64,000 nt of DNA from assembly GCF_900343145.1 (NCBI RefSeq), contig NZ_LT996886.1, forward strand, positions 558,001 through 622,000, in the 5' to 3' direction. Both the position numbers and the translations under genes were made by a program. The notes under the pieces were generated by a model. That model was not told where the DNA came from, made no database searches, and was given only the letters and a program-made list of their open reading frames with translations. The stretch is from Tessaracoccus timonensis. GTDB lineage: Bacteria; Actinomycetota; Actinomycetes; Propionibacteriales; Propionibacteriaceae. Numbering within the stretch: position 1 is the stretch's first letter; every line of letters starts with the position of its first letter. This document shows positions 7,741 to 17,244 of the stretch, in pieces.

Positions 7741-9444
7741 TCAGGCGCAGGTGACGCGGTCTCCCGCGTCGTACTTCCACTGGAAGGGTTCTTCCTTCAC
7801 AACCTTGCCGCCCTTGTAGAACAGGCGTTTGTAGTTCACGGTGAAGCCTTGAATCGAGCTCTGGGGCTCGCAGTTGGCTGCGTGCGAGACGCGAGTGGAG
7901 CCCGAGTAGTACCCCGACTTCACCAGCGGCGACGATTCCACTTTGTCCCAGGTCTTAATCGACCAGATCTTGAAGGTCACCGACCCACGTTTACCACTCG
8001 ACGACGGGCTGATGTACCCCTGGATGATCGCGGGATACTTGGTGTTGTTCTTGAAGCGCAGGTCTACCGAGCCGTAGTACACCGTTGCCTCACGCCCAGC
8101 GGGGTAGCGCGGGAAGTACAGCGAGTGCGGCTTGTGCTCGACGTCTTCGAACCCGGCGAAGAACCCTGCGTTGAACAGCGTCGTCGCCGCCTGCGAAACA
8201 CCGCCGCCGGTTTCCTTCACGAGGTTGCCGCCGTTGATGACGTATCCGGAGGTGAAGCCATTGTCCTCCGTACGCCGCCCGACGGTGTCGTTCATGCTGA
8301 ACGTCTCGCCAGGCATCAGCACAGTACCGCTGATCCGCTTCGCCGCAGTGCCGATGTTGGTGTTGCGGTACGAGGCGTGCGGATACTGGGTGGTGAACTC
8401 ACCGATGACTTCCTTCGGCTTCACCTTCTCGGCCGCTGCCGTGCTGAACTCGGGCTCTTTCTCCTGCGCTTTGAGCTCCACGGTACGCTTCGGGCCGCTG
8501 ACTGCCTGCTTGAACGCATCGACCACGTTCTGCTGCTCAACAACCAGACCGGGTTTGCTCGGCACGACGACGATGCCGCCATCCTTGAACTGGTAGCTCG
8601 CCGACTGTGGGCCCTTCTGGTTGAGCTTCTTCAGCCCGTCTTCTGTGGCTTTCTTCACGGCTTCTTCGTCGATGCCGACCGCAAGATCCTTGCCAGACCC
8701 GGTGATCGTGAGCAGCTTCGGCACATCTGCTTCGGCGATATCGATCGTGCCGTTCTTGCTGGTGAGGGAGATAGGGCCAGTCAGCGCCTGCTTGAGCGCC
8801 CCTTCGCGAAAACTCTGCACGTCGTCATTGCTCACGCCGGGCGCGATCACCTCGACGTTCGCTGCGGCCTCGTGTTTGCCAGCCTCGAATGCGTCCTTGA
8901 CGGCAGTGACGCTCTCGTCCACCTTGAGCTTGATGCCTTCCTCGGCCTCGGTGGTGGCCACCTTGCCATCCTTCAACGCGATGGTGGCGTCGGTAACTTC
9001 CTTATCGAAGTTGGCGGCGGCGTCGGAGACCGCCTTAGCGAGCGCTTCCTCGTCGATGTTGCGCACCAGCTCAACCGGTTCACCGCCAGTCAGCGCACGA
9101 TAGAGGCTCACCGGGTTCCAGCTGGCGCCTCCGCCGGCTTGCTCCACCGTCGCGGCCCAGTCGACGCTGAGCCCCGACTCTGCGAGTGGCAGCTCCACCA
9201 TGACGTCGTCGTGGGCCAAGGTGATGGGCGCTTCTGCGCTCTCGGCCAACTCGTCGCGAAGCTTCTGCTGCGCATCAGCAGGGCTCAGCCCGCCAATTGC
9301 CACATTCTCGACGGTGGCATTGCGCGGAACGTTGTCGCCTGCGACAAGAAATGCCGTGACGTAGGCCGCGGCAAGCAACAAAACGCAGGCACCAATGCCG
9401 ATGCCCACCCACAGTTTGGTTCTGCGCTTCGTGTTCCCAGCCAC
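7741..9444 (-). CDS. VanW family protein with peptidoglycan-binding-like repeats
   Basis: 567 residues: a basic N-terminus and one membrane helix (LWVGIGIGACVLLLAAAYVT), two extracytoplasmic repeat domains of the PG_binding_4 type (around residues 40-310), and a C-terminal VanW domain (GETFSMNDTVGRRTEDNGF, ETGGGVSQAATTLFNAGFFA, HSLYFPRYPAGREATVYYG). It is thought to be an envelope protein anchored in the membrane. VanW domains occur in some vancomycin-resistance clusters, but there is no resistance cluster here and the biochemical role is unknown. Two Cys near the C-terminus may form a disulfide. Confidence 0.88.
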   Translation of the reverse strand: MAGNTKRRTKLWVGIGIGACVLLLAAAYVTAFLVAGDNVPRNATVENVAIGGLSPADAQQKLRDELAESAEAPITLAHDDVMVELPLAESGLSVDWAATVEQAGGGASWNPVSLYRALTGGEPVELVRNIDEEALAKAVSDAAANFDKEVTDATIALKDGKVATTEAEEGIKLKVDESVTAVKDAFEAGKHEAAANVEVIAPGVSNDDVQSFREGALKQALTGPISLTSKNGTIDIAEADVPKLLTITGSGKDLAVGIDEEAVKKATEDGLKKLNQKGPQSASYQFKDGGIVVVPSKPGLVVEQQNVVDAFKQAVSGPKRTVELKAQEKEPEFSTAAAEKVKPKEVIGEFTTQYPHASYRNTNIGTAAKRISGTVLMPGETFSMNDTVGRRTEDNGFTSGYVINGGNLVKETGGGVSQAATTLFNAGFFAGFEDVEHKPHSLYFPRYPAGREATVYYGSVDLRFKNNTKYPAIIQGYISPSSSGKRGSVTFKIWSIKTWDKVESSPLVKSGYYSGSTRVSHAANCEPQSSIQGFTVNYKRLFYKGGKVVKEEPFQWKYDAGDRVTCA

Positions 9445-9534
9445 CCGTCACCCTTCAACTTCGCCTCGCGTCGCGGCGTCGGTAAGTCTACGAGAGTGTG
9501 GCGCCCTACCCAAACCTCCAAGCCCGCTGCGCGT

Positions 9535-11220
9535 TCAGCGAAGAGAGAACAACACCGGCATGCTGAGCACACCCGTCGAGCGAATTCCGGCGCGGGCGAG
9601 CACACCGTCGAGCACGGATTCGACGCTGAGCGGGCTTGCGCCGGCTGAGCCAACGCTCTCCGACGACTGCGCAGGCAGGAATTTCGAGAGCAGCCCTCCG
9701 TGCCCGACGGAGGCCACCTCGACGTCGTCAATATCCACCTTCGCCAGCGCGGCGGCACGTTCCAAGGCGAGGCGTCGGCCTCCGACGTGATCGATCAGGC
9801 CATGCTCGGCAGCCTGTGCGCCCGTCCACACCCGGCCGCGAGCGAGCGACTCCAGCCGCTCGTATTCCATGCCGCGGTCATTCGCCGCGAACGTGGTGAA
9901 ATCCAGGTAGACGCGGTCCAGCCAGGCGTTGAGCCGCTCCCACGCTTCGTCGTCCATGGGGTGCGCATCCGACAGCGCCGCTGCGCCTTTGTCGACGGTG
10001 ATCGACTCCCGCACAAGCCCCAGCTTGTCGTAGAGACCCTGCGTGACGAATTTGCCGGCGACGACACCAATCGAGCCGGTCAAGGTGGTGGGCAGCGCGA
10101 CGATTTCGTCGGCGCCCATCGACACGTAGTAGCCGCCCGACGCCGCGTACGCTCCCATGCGCGCCACCACTGGCTTGCCCGCTTCACGCACGGCGAGCAC
10201 GCAGCGGCGGATGAAGTCAGATGCGACGGCCGACCCGCCGGGCGAGTCGACGTCGAGCACAGCGGCGACGATGTCGTCGTCGCGGATCACGGCGCGCAGC
10301 TGCTCATCGACGACGTCGGAGCCGACGTTCTGCCCCTGCACGCCGTTGCTGCCTCGCCCGGTGAGGATGCCGCCATGCACGGGGACGATGCCGATCTTTT
10401 TGCGGTTGCGACGGGTCACCGCGCGCTGGATGTTGGACTTGGCCGCGTAGCGGTTGACGTACAGCAGGTGCTCCGGCTCAACTCCCCAACGCTGCAGCAG
10501 GCTGGCGTAGGCCTCGTCGCGGTACCCAACCTTGTCGATGAGCCCCAGTTCGAGCGCTCGGCTGGCGTCGATCGCTCCCTCGTCGACGACGGAACGCACG
10601 ACGCCCTCGTCGACATTGCGGCGCTCGGCAATGACCCGCACACCGTCGTCGACGATGGATTCGACGACGGCGGTCATCATCTCGCGGTTCTCAGGTGTCA
10701 CTTCGTCGGCGGCATAGCGATCGGCCGCCGTCTTGTATTCGTGGCGTTTACCGAACTCGGGCTCGATGCCGAGCTTGTTGAGCCCACCCTTCAGCAACAC
10801 GATTTGCGCCTCGATGCCGCTGATGCTCAATGCGCCGGTGGGCTGCAGCCACACCTCGCGGGCGGCCGTCGCCATCTTGTACAGCGCCAGCGACGGCGCC
10901 AGTTCGCCGAAGCTCTCACTCCACACCGCCGTCGGTTTCGACACCCCGAAGCGTTCGATCTCCAGCGCGATCTCGTCCAGCGTGGTGACCGGCATGCGCA
11001 CCGCCGCGGAGGCGTGCACGATCAGCCCCTTCACCTTGCTTTCTTTCGCAGCGGCACCGAGCACGGTGCGCACAGCGCCCGTCGTGGTGATGTTCAGCAT
11101 CTGCATCGCCTGCAGCGGATTCGACGGACGGGCCTCAAGCACCCCGCGCGCGAGGTCGAGCTCAAGCACGACGGGTTTCTTGGACAGCAAGTTCTGGAGT
11201 GCATTCAACGGGTTCGGCAT
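9535..11220 (-). CDS. sppA: Signal peptide peptidase SppA, long (67K) type
   Basis: 561 residues with the tandem S49 architecture of protease IV. The N-terminal half supplies the catalytic Lys in KRHEYKTAADRYAAD; the C-terminal half supplies the nucleophilic Ser in YAASGGYYVSMGADEIVALP, with GSIGVVAGKFVTQGL following. VVAAVLDVDSPGGSAVASDF is the conserved clamp. It degrades cleaved signal peptides at the membrane. No clear N-terminal membrane helix is visible, unlike E. coli SppA, so it may be peripheral or act on other peptides. Confidence 0.9.
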   Translation of the reverse strand: MPNPLNALQNLLSKKPVVLELDLARGVLEARPSNPLQAMQMLNITTTGAVRTVLGAAAKESKVKGLIVHASAAVRMPVTTLDEIALEIERFGVSKPTAVWSESFGELAPSLALYKMATAAREVWLQPTGALSISGIEAQIVLLKGGLNKLGIEPEFGKRHEYKTAADRYAADEVTPENREMMTAVVESIVDDGVRVIAERRNVDEGVVRSVVDEGAIDASRALELGLIDKVGYRDEAYASLLQRWGVEPEHLLYVNRYAAKSNIQRAVTRRNRKKIGIVPVHGGILTGRGSNGVQGQNVGSDVVDEQLRAVIRDDDIVAAVLDVDSPGGSAVASDFIRRCVLAVREAGKPVVARMGAYAASGGYYVSMGADEIVALPTTLTGSIGVVAGKFVTQGLYDKLGLVRESITVDKGAAALSDAHPMDDEAWERLNAWLDRVYLDFTTFAANDRGMEYERLESLARGRVWTGAQAAEHGLIDHVGGRRLALERAAALAKVDIDDVEVASVGHGGLLSKFLPAQSSESVGSAGASPLSVESVLDGVLARAGIRSTGVLSMPVLFSLR

Positions 11221-11415
11221 GCAACCAGCCTACAAAACCGCCCCAACTGGGCGATTCACGCTTCTCGACGGCGCCCCTCACTGCCGCGAGTGGTTGGTGT
11301 CGCAGGTTGCCGCATTGTGGCAGCGGGCCGTGGCGACCTCATTTGTGGTTAGTGTGAGTCTCCATACGACGCATATACCCACGAGGATGTGAACCCGACA
11401 GTCCAAGGAGCTGCC

Positions 11416-12960
11416 ATGAGTACTGATTCGTCCACTGCGAATAAGCCCGAGAAGAAGGGCCTGCTCGACCGATTTTTGGATTTCATCGAGTGGACGGGTA
11501 ACAAGCTGCCCGATCCCATCATCATCTTCGCGCTTCTCTGCCTGGGCACGCTCCTGCTGTCTCTGCTCGCTGGCGGCCTGGGCTGGAAGGCAACCCATCC
11601 CGGCACGGGCGAGGTCATCACTGCGGTGAACCTCCTCACCACCGACGGGATGCGCGTCGTCCTGGGCGATGCCATCACCACCTTCGGCGCGTTCGCCCCG
11701 CTTGGCCAGGTGCTCATCATCATGCTCGGCATCGGTGTTGCTGAGCGCTCGGGCTGGTTCGAAACCATGCTGTCGCACTCCATGCGCAGCGCGCCGAAGA
11801 TGCTCGTCGTTCCCGCCATCGCCTTCATCGGCCTCCTCGGCAACATCGCCGGCGACGCGGCCCCGATCGTGCTGCCCCCGCTTGCGGCGCTCATCTTCAT
11901 CCAACTTGGCTGGCACCCCATCGCCGGCATCGCACTCGCCTACGCCGCCTCCGTCGGAGGCTTCGCCGCCAACCTGATGATCGGCATGTCCGACGCGCTC
12001 GTTCAGGGCTTCACGCAGGAAGCAGCCAAGATGATCGACCCGCACCTGCAGACGTCGGTGCCAATGAACTGGTACTTCATCGCGGCATCCGTCGTCGTTT
12101 TGTTGCCCATCTTGTGGGTAGTGACGTCGAAGGTGATCGTGCCGCGTCTGGGAAGCTACGACAATCCCGAGTACGTGCACGAGGACAAAGAGATCACTCC
12201 CCTGCAGCGCAAGGCGAACATGTGGGCGATCATTTCCGTCGTCATCGTGTTGGCCCTCGTCGTCGTGGCTTGCATCCCGAAAGGCTCGTTCATGCGCAAC
12301 GCGGAGACGGGTTCACTCACCACCGAGTCACCGCTCATGAACGGTATCGGCCTGATCCTCTCAATCATGTTCCTGGTCCCTGGTCTGGTGTACGGCATCA
12401 TGACCGGCTCCATCAAGAAGTCCAAGGACGCCACCGACATGATGGTCGAATCCATGGCGTCCATGGCGAATTTCATCGTCGTCGTGTTCTTCGCGTCCCA
12501 GTTGCTGGCGTACATCAAAACGTCGAACATGGGTTCGATCCTCGCCATCCAGGGCGCGAACCTCCTCAAGGACCAAAACGGCGTTGTGCTGATTCTCGGC
12601 ATCTTCGTGCTGTCGGCCTTCGTGAACCTGTTCATCGGCTCGGCATCAGCGAAATGGGCCATCCTGGCCCCGATCTTCGTGCCCATGATGATGCTGCTCG
12701 ACTACCATCCCGCGTTCACGCAGATGATCTACCGGGTTGGCGATGCCATCACCAACCCCATCACCCCGATGTTCCCCTACTTCGCGCTGGTGCTTAGCTA
12801 CGCACAGAAGTACGACAAGAAGATCGGCATCGGCACCTTCATTTCGACGCTCGTCCCGTACTCCCTCGCAATGGGTATTGGATGGGTGCTCATGCTCATT
12901 ATTTGGTTCCTGATCGGCCTGCCTGTGGGCCCCGATGGACCGATCATGCTCCCGCGATAA
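11416..12960 (+). CDS. abgT: AbgT family transporter (p-aminobenzoyl-glutamate type)
   Basis: About 514 residues from the ATG at 11416, preceded by AAGGAG; an earlier in-frame GTG at 11389 has no ribosome site. Around 11 membrane segments with the AbgT signature (NKLPDPIIIFALLCLGTLLL, FAPLGQVLIIMLGIGVAERS, NIAGDAAPIVLPPLAALIF, GGFAANLMIG, TNPITPMFPYFALVLSYAQK). AbgT proteins import p-aminobenzoyl-glutamate; some homologues export sulfonamides or PABA derivatives. The amidohydrolase gene 12 bp downstream supports an uptake-and-cleavage role. Confidence 0.9.
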   Translation: MSTDSSTANKPEKKGLLDRFLDFIEWTGNKLPDPIIIFALLCLGTLLLSLLAGGLGWKATHPGTGEVITAVNLLTTDGMRVVLGDAITTFGAFAPLGQVLIIMLGIGVAERSGWFETMLSHSMRSAPKMLVVPAIAFIGLLGNIAGDAAPIVLPPLAALIFIQLGWHPIAGIALAYAASVGGFAANLMIGMSDALVQGFTQEAAKMIDPHLQTSVPMNWYFIAASVVVLLPILWVVTSKVIVPRLGSYDNPEYVHEDKEITPLQRKANMWAIISVVIVLALVVVACIPKGSFMRNAETGSLTTESPLMNGIGLILSIMFLVPGLVYGIMTGSIKKSKDATDMMVESMASMANFIVVVFFASQLLAYIKTSNMGSILAIQGANLLKDQNGVVLILGIFVLSAFVNLFIGSASAKWAILAPIFVPMMMLLDYHPAFTQMIYRVGDAITNPITPMFPYFALVLSYAQKYDKKIGIGTFISTLVPYSLAMGIGWVLMLIIWFLIGLPVGPDGPIMLPR

Positions 12961-12972
12961 GAAAGATGTTCA

Positions 12973-14163
12973 ATGTCTGAATTGCAGCCCTACCTGGAAC
13001 AGCTCCTCGCCTGGCGACGCCACCTGCATCAGTGGCCGGAGGCGTCGTTCGAGGAGCACCAGACCGTCGCCTACATTCGCGACGAGCTCACCCGTCGGGT
13101 GCCGAGTGCGAAGCTCGAGAATCTCACACCGACGAGCCTCGTCGCCGTACTCGACACCGGGCGTCCGGGGCCGAAGGTGGGCGTGCGGGCAGATATCGAC
13201 GGCCTCGCCATGACCGAGAACCGCCCTGATCTGGAGTTCGCGTCGAAGGTGCCCGGCCGCATGCACGGCTGTGGCCACGACGGGCACACCGCCACCGTGA
13301 TGTCGGCGCTCGCCTGGGCTGCCGACCATCTCGACGAGCTGAACGGCACCATCGTCGCCATCTTCCAGCACGCCGAGGAGACGCCTCCCGGCGGCGCGAA
13401 AGAGATGGTCGCCACCGGATACTTCGACGATTTCGACTACATCTTCGGGTTCCACTACTGGGCAACCCTGCCGACGGGCACCGTCGACGTGAAGGATGGC
13501 CCGGCGTCGGCGAACTCGGATCTGTGGGAGGTGCACCTTCATGGCAAGGGCGCGCACGCATCCCTGCCTGAGCTCTCCGTCGACGCGGTGCTCGCTGCGA
13601 CGACGCTCGTCCAGCAGCTGCTGCAGATCCCGGCGCGGCGCATCGGCGGGCTCGACCCGGCCGTCGTCACTGCAACCTGGCTGGAGGCGGGAAGGCAGCA
13701 AGCCCTCAACGTGATTCCTCCGGAAGCGAGCGCGGGCGGCGTGGTGCGCACCCACTCCGATGAGGTGCGCGAGCAGGTCATGGCTGCGTTCAAGGACATC
13801 TGTGCTGGGCTCGAGGCCGCGAATCCTGGGCTCACGTGCGAGCTGGACTACCTCGTCGGATATGACATGACGTGGAACGCACCCGCGCCAACGCAGATCG
13901 TGCGTGAGCTCGCGACGAAGCGCTGGCCTGACAAGGTCATCGCCGAGCCGGCGATGCTCGGCGGCGAAGATTTCGCGGCGTTCTCGCGCACGGCTCCTTC
14001 CACCTACGTTTTCGTGGGTGCGGGCAACGCGGAGAAGGGCTTCGATTCCAGCCACCACTCCCCCACGTTCGGCCTCGACGAGGACGCCTTCCCCATCGCG
14101 CTCCAACTCGTCGTCGACGTGCTCCGTAACGCGGAAGCACTCGCAGCCGCCGGACGCGACTGA
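12973..14163 (+). CDS. M20 family amidohydrolase (AbgA/AbgB-like)
   Basis: 396 residues. Metal ligands of the M20 fold are visible: MHGCGHDGHTATVMSAL (His and Asp), FQHAEETPPGGAKEMV (His-Glu-Glu), FGFHYW and the C-terminal SSHHSP. It lies 12 bp after abgT in an operon; the pair resembles the E. coli abg system, in which p-aminobenzoyl-glutamate is imported and cleaved to p-aminobenzoate and glutamate. Here one polypeptide would replace the AbgA/AbgB heterodimer, or the enzyme cleaves another N-acyl amino acid. The substrate is inferred from the neighbour. Confidence 0.85.
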   Translation: MSELQPYLEQLLAWRRHLHQWPEASFEEHQTVAYIRDELTRRVPSAKLENLTPTSLVAVLDTGRPGPKVGVRADIDGLAMTENRPDLEFASKVPGRMHGCGHDGHTATVMSALAWAADHLDELNGTIVAIFQHAEETPPGGAKEMVATGYFDDFDYIFGFHYWATLPTGTVDVKDGPASANSDLWEVHLHGKGAHASLPELSVDAVLAATTLVQQLLQIPARRIGGLDPAVVTATWLEAGRQQALNVIPPEASAGGVVRTHSDEVREQVMAAFKDICAGLEAANPGLTCELDYLVGYDMTWNAPAPTQIVRELATKRWPDKVIAEPAMLGGEDFAAFSRTAPSTYVFVGAGNAEKGFDSSHHSPTFGLDEDAFPIALQLVVDVLRNAEALAAAGRD

Positions 14164-14168
14164 ACATG

Positions 14169-14212
14169 ACAACGGGTTGAGCCCTCATCCGATGCGGGGC
14201 TCAACCCGTTGT
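14169..14212 (+). terminator. Strong stem-loop terminator between abgT operon and tkt
   Basis: Perfect 16-bp stem (ACAACGGGTTGAGCCC and its complement) with a 12-base loop, 5 bp after the amidohydrolase stop. It lies between convergent operons and can act in both directions. Confidence 0.85.
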
Positions 14213-14259
14213 ACGTTGCCGTGTGTAGCGGTGGGCTGGTCACGCCCACCGCGCACGTA

Positions 14260-16311
14260 TCAGAGCAGACCCTTGGCGGCCTCCACGACGGCGTCGGCAG
14301 TCATGCCGAACTCCTCGAAGCACTTGGCGCCGCTCGCCGATGCACCGAAGTGATCGATGGACACCGACGCTCCGTTCACACCGAGGTACTTGGCCCAGCC
14401 CATGGAGATGCCGGCCTCGACGCTCACGCGCGCGGTGCCCTCCGGGAGCACCTCGGCGCGGTACTCGGCGGGCTGCTCATCGAACCACTCCTGGCAGGGC
14501 ATCGAGACGACGCGGGTGGGGGTTCCCTCGGCCTCGAGCTTCTCCTGCGCATCGAGGGCGATCTCCACCTCGGAGCCCGTGGCAATCAGCACCACCTTCG
14601 GCGTCGACGACGCCTCGCTCACCACATATGCGCCGCGCGCAACGCCGTCGGCGGAGGCGTACTTCTCGCCCCGCTCGATGGTGCGCAGGTTCTGGCGCGA
14701 CAAGATGATGGCCGCCGGCTCGTCGGCGCGTCGCAGGATCTCGCCCCACGCCACCGACGTCTCGTTCGCGTCGGCAGGGCGCACGACGGAGAAGTCGGGG
14801 ATAGCGCGCAGCGACGCCAGGTGCTCGATGGGCTGGTGGGTGGGCCCATCCTCGCCAACACCGACGGAGTCGTGCGTCCACACGAACACCGTCGGAATGG
14901 ACGACAGCGCCGCGAGGCGTGCCGCGGGGCGCATGTAGTCGGAGAACACGAGGAACGTACCACCGTAGGCGCGGGTGAGGCTCGACAGGTTGATGCCGTT
15001 GAGGATGCCGCCCATGGCATGCTCGCGGATGCCGAAGTGCAGCGTGCGACCGAGTTCGGAGCCCTGCCACTGTGCGGTCTGATGCTCCTCGGGGATGAAG
15101 CTCGGCTGGCCCTTCATCGTCGTGTTGTTGGAACCGGCGAGGTCGGCCGATCCGCCCCACAGCTCGGGCAGCTGGTCGGCGAGCGCGGTGAGCACCTCAC
15201 CGGAGGCGGCGCGGGTCGACATCGAGCCCTCTTCGAACACGGGCAGCGACAGGTCTTCAGGGAGCTTGTGCGCGCGGATGCGTTCGAGCTGCTCGGCGCG
15301 GTCGGGATGGGCGGCCTTCCACTCGTCGAAGCGGGCGTTCCATTCGTCGCGAGCGGCCTTGCCGCGCTCCGCCAGGTTGGCGCGGGTAGCGGCGACGATG
15401 TCGTCCTCGATCTTGAAGGGCTCGTTGTCGAAGCCGATGAGCTCCTTCATGGCGGCAATCTCGTCGCCGCCGATCTTGGCGCCGTGCACGCCGTGGTCGC
15501 CCTGCTTGTTCGGCAGTGGCCAGCCGATGATGGTGCTCAGGCGGATGAAGGACGGCTTGTCCGTCACCTGCTGCGCCTGTTCGATGGCGTTGTACAGCGC
15601 CTCGACGTCCTCGCGGTACTCGGTGTGGCCGTTGGTCCAGTCGACCTCCTGCACATGCCAGCCGTACGACTCGTAGCGCTTGACGACGTCCTCGGTGAAG
15701 GAGATGTCGGTGTCGCCTTCAATGGAGATTTCGTTGTCGTCGTAAATGACGATGAGGTTGCCGAGCTTCTGGGTGCCAGCCAGCGACGATGCCTCCGACG
15801 TGATGCCCTCCTGGAGGCATCCGTCACCGACGATGCAGTACACGTTGTAGTCGAACAGCGACTCGCCCGCCTTGGCTTCGGGGTCGAACAGCGCGCGGTG
15901 ACGGCGAGCAGCCATCGCCATGCCAACAGCGTTGCTCAAGCCGGCGCCGAGGGGTCCCGTCGTGCACTCAATGAACTTGGTGTGGTTGTACTCGGGGTGA
16001 CCAGGCGTCTTGGAGCCCCAGGTGCGCAGCGACTGGATGTCTTCCATCTCGAGGCCGAGACCGCCGAGGTACAGCTGCGCGTACTGCAGCATCGACGCGT
16101 GGCCAGCGGAGAGCACAAACCGGTCGCGCGCGATCCACTTGTCGTCCGCGGGGTCAGTGCGCATCACCTTTTGGTACAGCAGGTGCGCCACGGGGGCGAG
16201 AGAAATCGGCGTGCCGGGGTGGCCATTGCCAACCTTCTCCACGGCGTCTGCGGCAAGCACACGGGCAGTGTCGACGGCGCGGGCGTCGGTGTCAGTCCAT
16301 TCGAGCGTCAC
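14260..16311 (-). CDS. tkt: Transketolase
   Basis: 683 residues, the usual length. TPP-binding features are clear: GDGCLQEGITSEASSLAG with the later YDDNEISIEGDT, GHPGTPISLAPVAHLLY, GPLGAGLSNAVGMA and the pyrimidine domain SDYMRPAARLAALS. It moves two-carbon units in the non-oxidative pentose phosphate pathway. Transcribed alone on the minus strand and ended by the stem-loop shared with the abgT operon. The start at 16311 is the family-typical MTLEWTDTDARAVDTARVLA. Confidence 0.96.
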   Translation of the reverse strand: MTLEWTDTDARAVDTARVLAADAVEKVGNGHPGTPISLAPVAHLLYQKVMRTDPADDKWIARDRFVLSAGHASMLQYAQLYLGGLGLEMEDIQSLRTWGSKTPGHPEYNHTKFIECTTGPLGAGLSNAVGMAMAARRHRALFDPEAKAGESLFDYNVYCIVGDGCLQEGITSEASSLAGTQKLGNLIVIYDDNEISIEGDTDISFTEDVVKRYESYGWHVQEVDWTNGHTEYREDVEALYNAIEQAQQVTDKPSFIRLSTIIGWPLPNKQGDHGVHGAKIGGDEIAAMKELIGFDNEPFKIEDDIVAATRANLAERGKAARDEWNARFDEWKAAHPDRAEQLERIRAHKLPEDLSLPVFEEGSMSTRAASGEVLTALADQLPELWGGSADLAGSNNTTMKGQPSFIPEEHQTAQWQGSELGRTLHFGIREHAMGGILNGINLSSLTRAYGGTFLVFSDYMRPAARLAALSSIPTVFVWTHDSVGVGEDGPTHQPIEHLASLRAIPDFSVVRPADANETSVAWGEILRRADEPAAIILSRQNLRTIERGEKYASADGVARGAYVVSEASSTPKVVLIATGSEVEIALDAQEKLEAEGTPTRVVSMPCQEWFDEQPAEYRAEVLPEGTARVSVEAGISMGWAKYLGVNGASVSIDHFGASASGAKCFEEFGMTADAVVEAAKGLL

Positions 16312-16428
16312 AGTTGCTCCTCTTCGAGAAAATACAGTTGTTCAGGTTCAAGGGTAGTCGGCTTCAGATCGGTGGCGACGCGCAGGGCTCACCAGCGCCA
16401 CATCGTTCGGCTGCGAAGGCGGTAGGGA

Positions 16429-16614
16429 TCAGAAGTCGAGATCAGGTAGGTCGACGAGCGATGCGGACCCGTCGTGATCGTCCGCGTCATCCTCGACGAG
16501 CGTCTTAGGCGTGGTGCCCGGTTCGTTGGGGCGCACATCGCCGCCTATCGCGTCGCGTACGAGCTTGGCGAGGTCATCGCCCTCGGCAGGATCGAAAGTT
16601 CGGGTCTCAGGCAT
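16429..16614 (-). CDS. Small acidic conserved-type protein, 61 aa
   Basis: MPETRTFDPAEGDDLAKLVR is followed by a strongly acidic, probably disordered tail ending LVDLPDLDF. A good ribosome site (AAAGGA about 8 bases before the ATG) and isolation from larger genes argue that it is real. No family was recognised and no function can be given. It lies 60 bp downstream of the membrane-anchored CSCS protein gene on the same strand and may be co-transcribed with it. Confidence 0.6.
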   Translation of the reverse strand: MPETRTFDPAEGDDLAKLVRDAIGGDVRPNEPGTTPKTLVEDDADDHDGSASLVDLPDLDF

Positions 16615-16674
16615 AGGCGTGTCCTTTCCATAAAAAGCATACGCAAATGGGCAACAGTGCGAGCGCGACGCGTC

Positions 16675-17244
16675 TCAACGACGCTGGCGGCGGAAGCCCG
16701 CGATGAGCATCCCCACCACCACACCGAGCAGCACCAGCAGCGTGCCGCCGATGAGCACAATATTCATAGGGTTGGGCTCGATGCCGTCCATCTTGATTTC
16801 GCCGGGAGGGTACGCCGGATCTAGCGTCGGTGCGGCGCCTGGGCCGAGCGCCGCGGTGACGGCCTCGTCGAGCTCTGGGGCGTACGTGCCGCTGCCCGAG
16901 CACGCCTCGAGCGTGGCGACACCGTCGGAGTCACGGTCAGCGATGAGCATCAGTTCCGTGCGTAACCGAAAGTTCGGCATCCCACACTCGCCCACCGCAT
17001 CCGCTGTGCGTGCCAGGAACGAGGAATCGAAGTCGCCCTTCCACACCTTCAGCGGGGTCAGCGTGTAAAACACCTGGCCGTCCGCGGGTGCCGTCTCGAT
17101 GCGATCGATGCGCACCTGCGCTACGACGTCCGCGTCCTTGGCCTGGTCGATCGACGGCGGCGTGGAGCAACTGCAGGCCAGCGCCTGAGGAGCGGTCAGG
17201 GCGAGGAGCACCGTCGCGATGAGGGCGGTGAGCCTGCGCATCAC
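16675..17244 (-). CDS. Secreted, C-terminally membrane-anchored protein with CxC (TIMP/NTR-like) N-terminus
   Basis: 189 residues. A signal peptide (MMRRLTALIATVLLALTAPQ) is cut just before ACSCSTPPSIDQAKDADVVA, the cysteine pattern seen at the mature N-terminus of bacterial proteins resembling tissue inhibitors of metalloproteinases. Further Cys residues at CGMPNF and ACSGSG could pair with it. A membrane helix (NIVLIGGTLLVLLGVVVGML) with an RRQRR tail anchors the C-terminus. Function unknown. Its start overlaps the upstream phosphoribosyltransferase stop by 4 bp. Confidence 0.75.
   Translation of the reverse strand: MMRRLTALIATVLLALTAPQALACSCSTPPSIDQAKDADVVAQVRIDRIETAPADGQVFYTLTPLKVWKGDFDSSFLARTADAVGECGMPNFRLRTELMLIADRDSDGVATLEACSGSGTYAPELDEAVTAALGPGAAPTLDPAYPPGEIKMDGIEPNPMNIVLIGGTLLVLLGVVVGMLIAGFRRQRR

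Noticed and set aside
14209-16425. A 738-codon open frame antisense to transketolase (and similar long antisense frames over the VanW gene and sppA)
   Set aside because: Typical shadow of a GC-rich gene; no ribosome site, no recognisable domains, and the opposite strand codes for a complete known enzyme.
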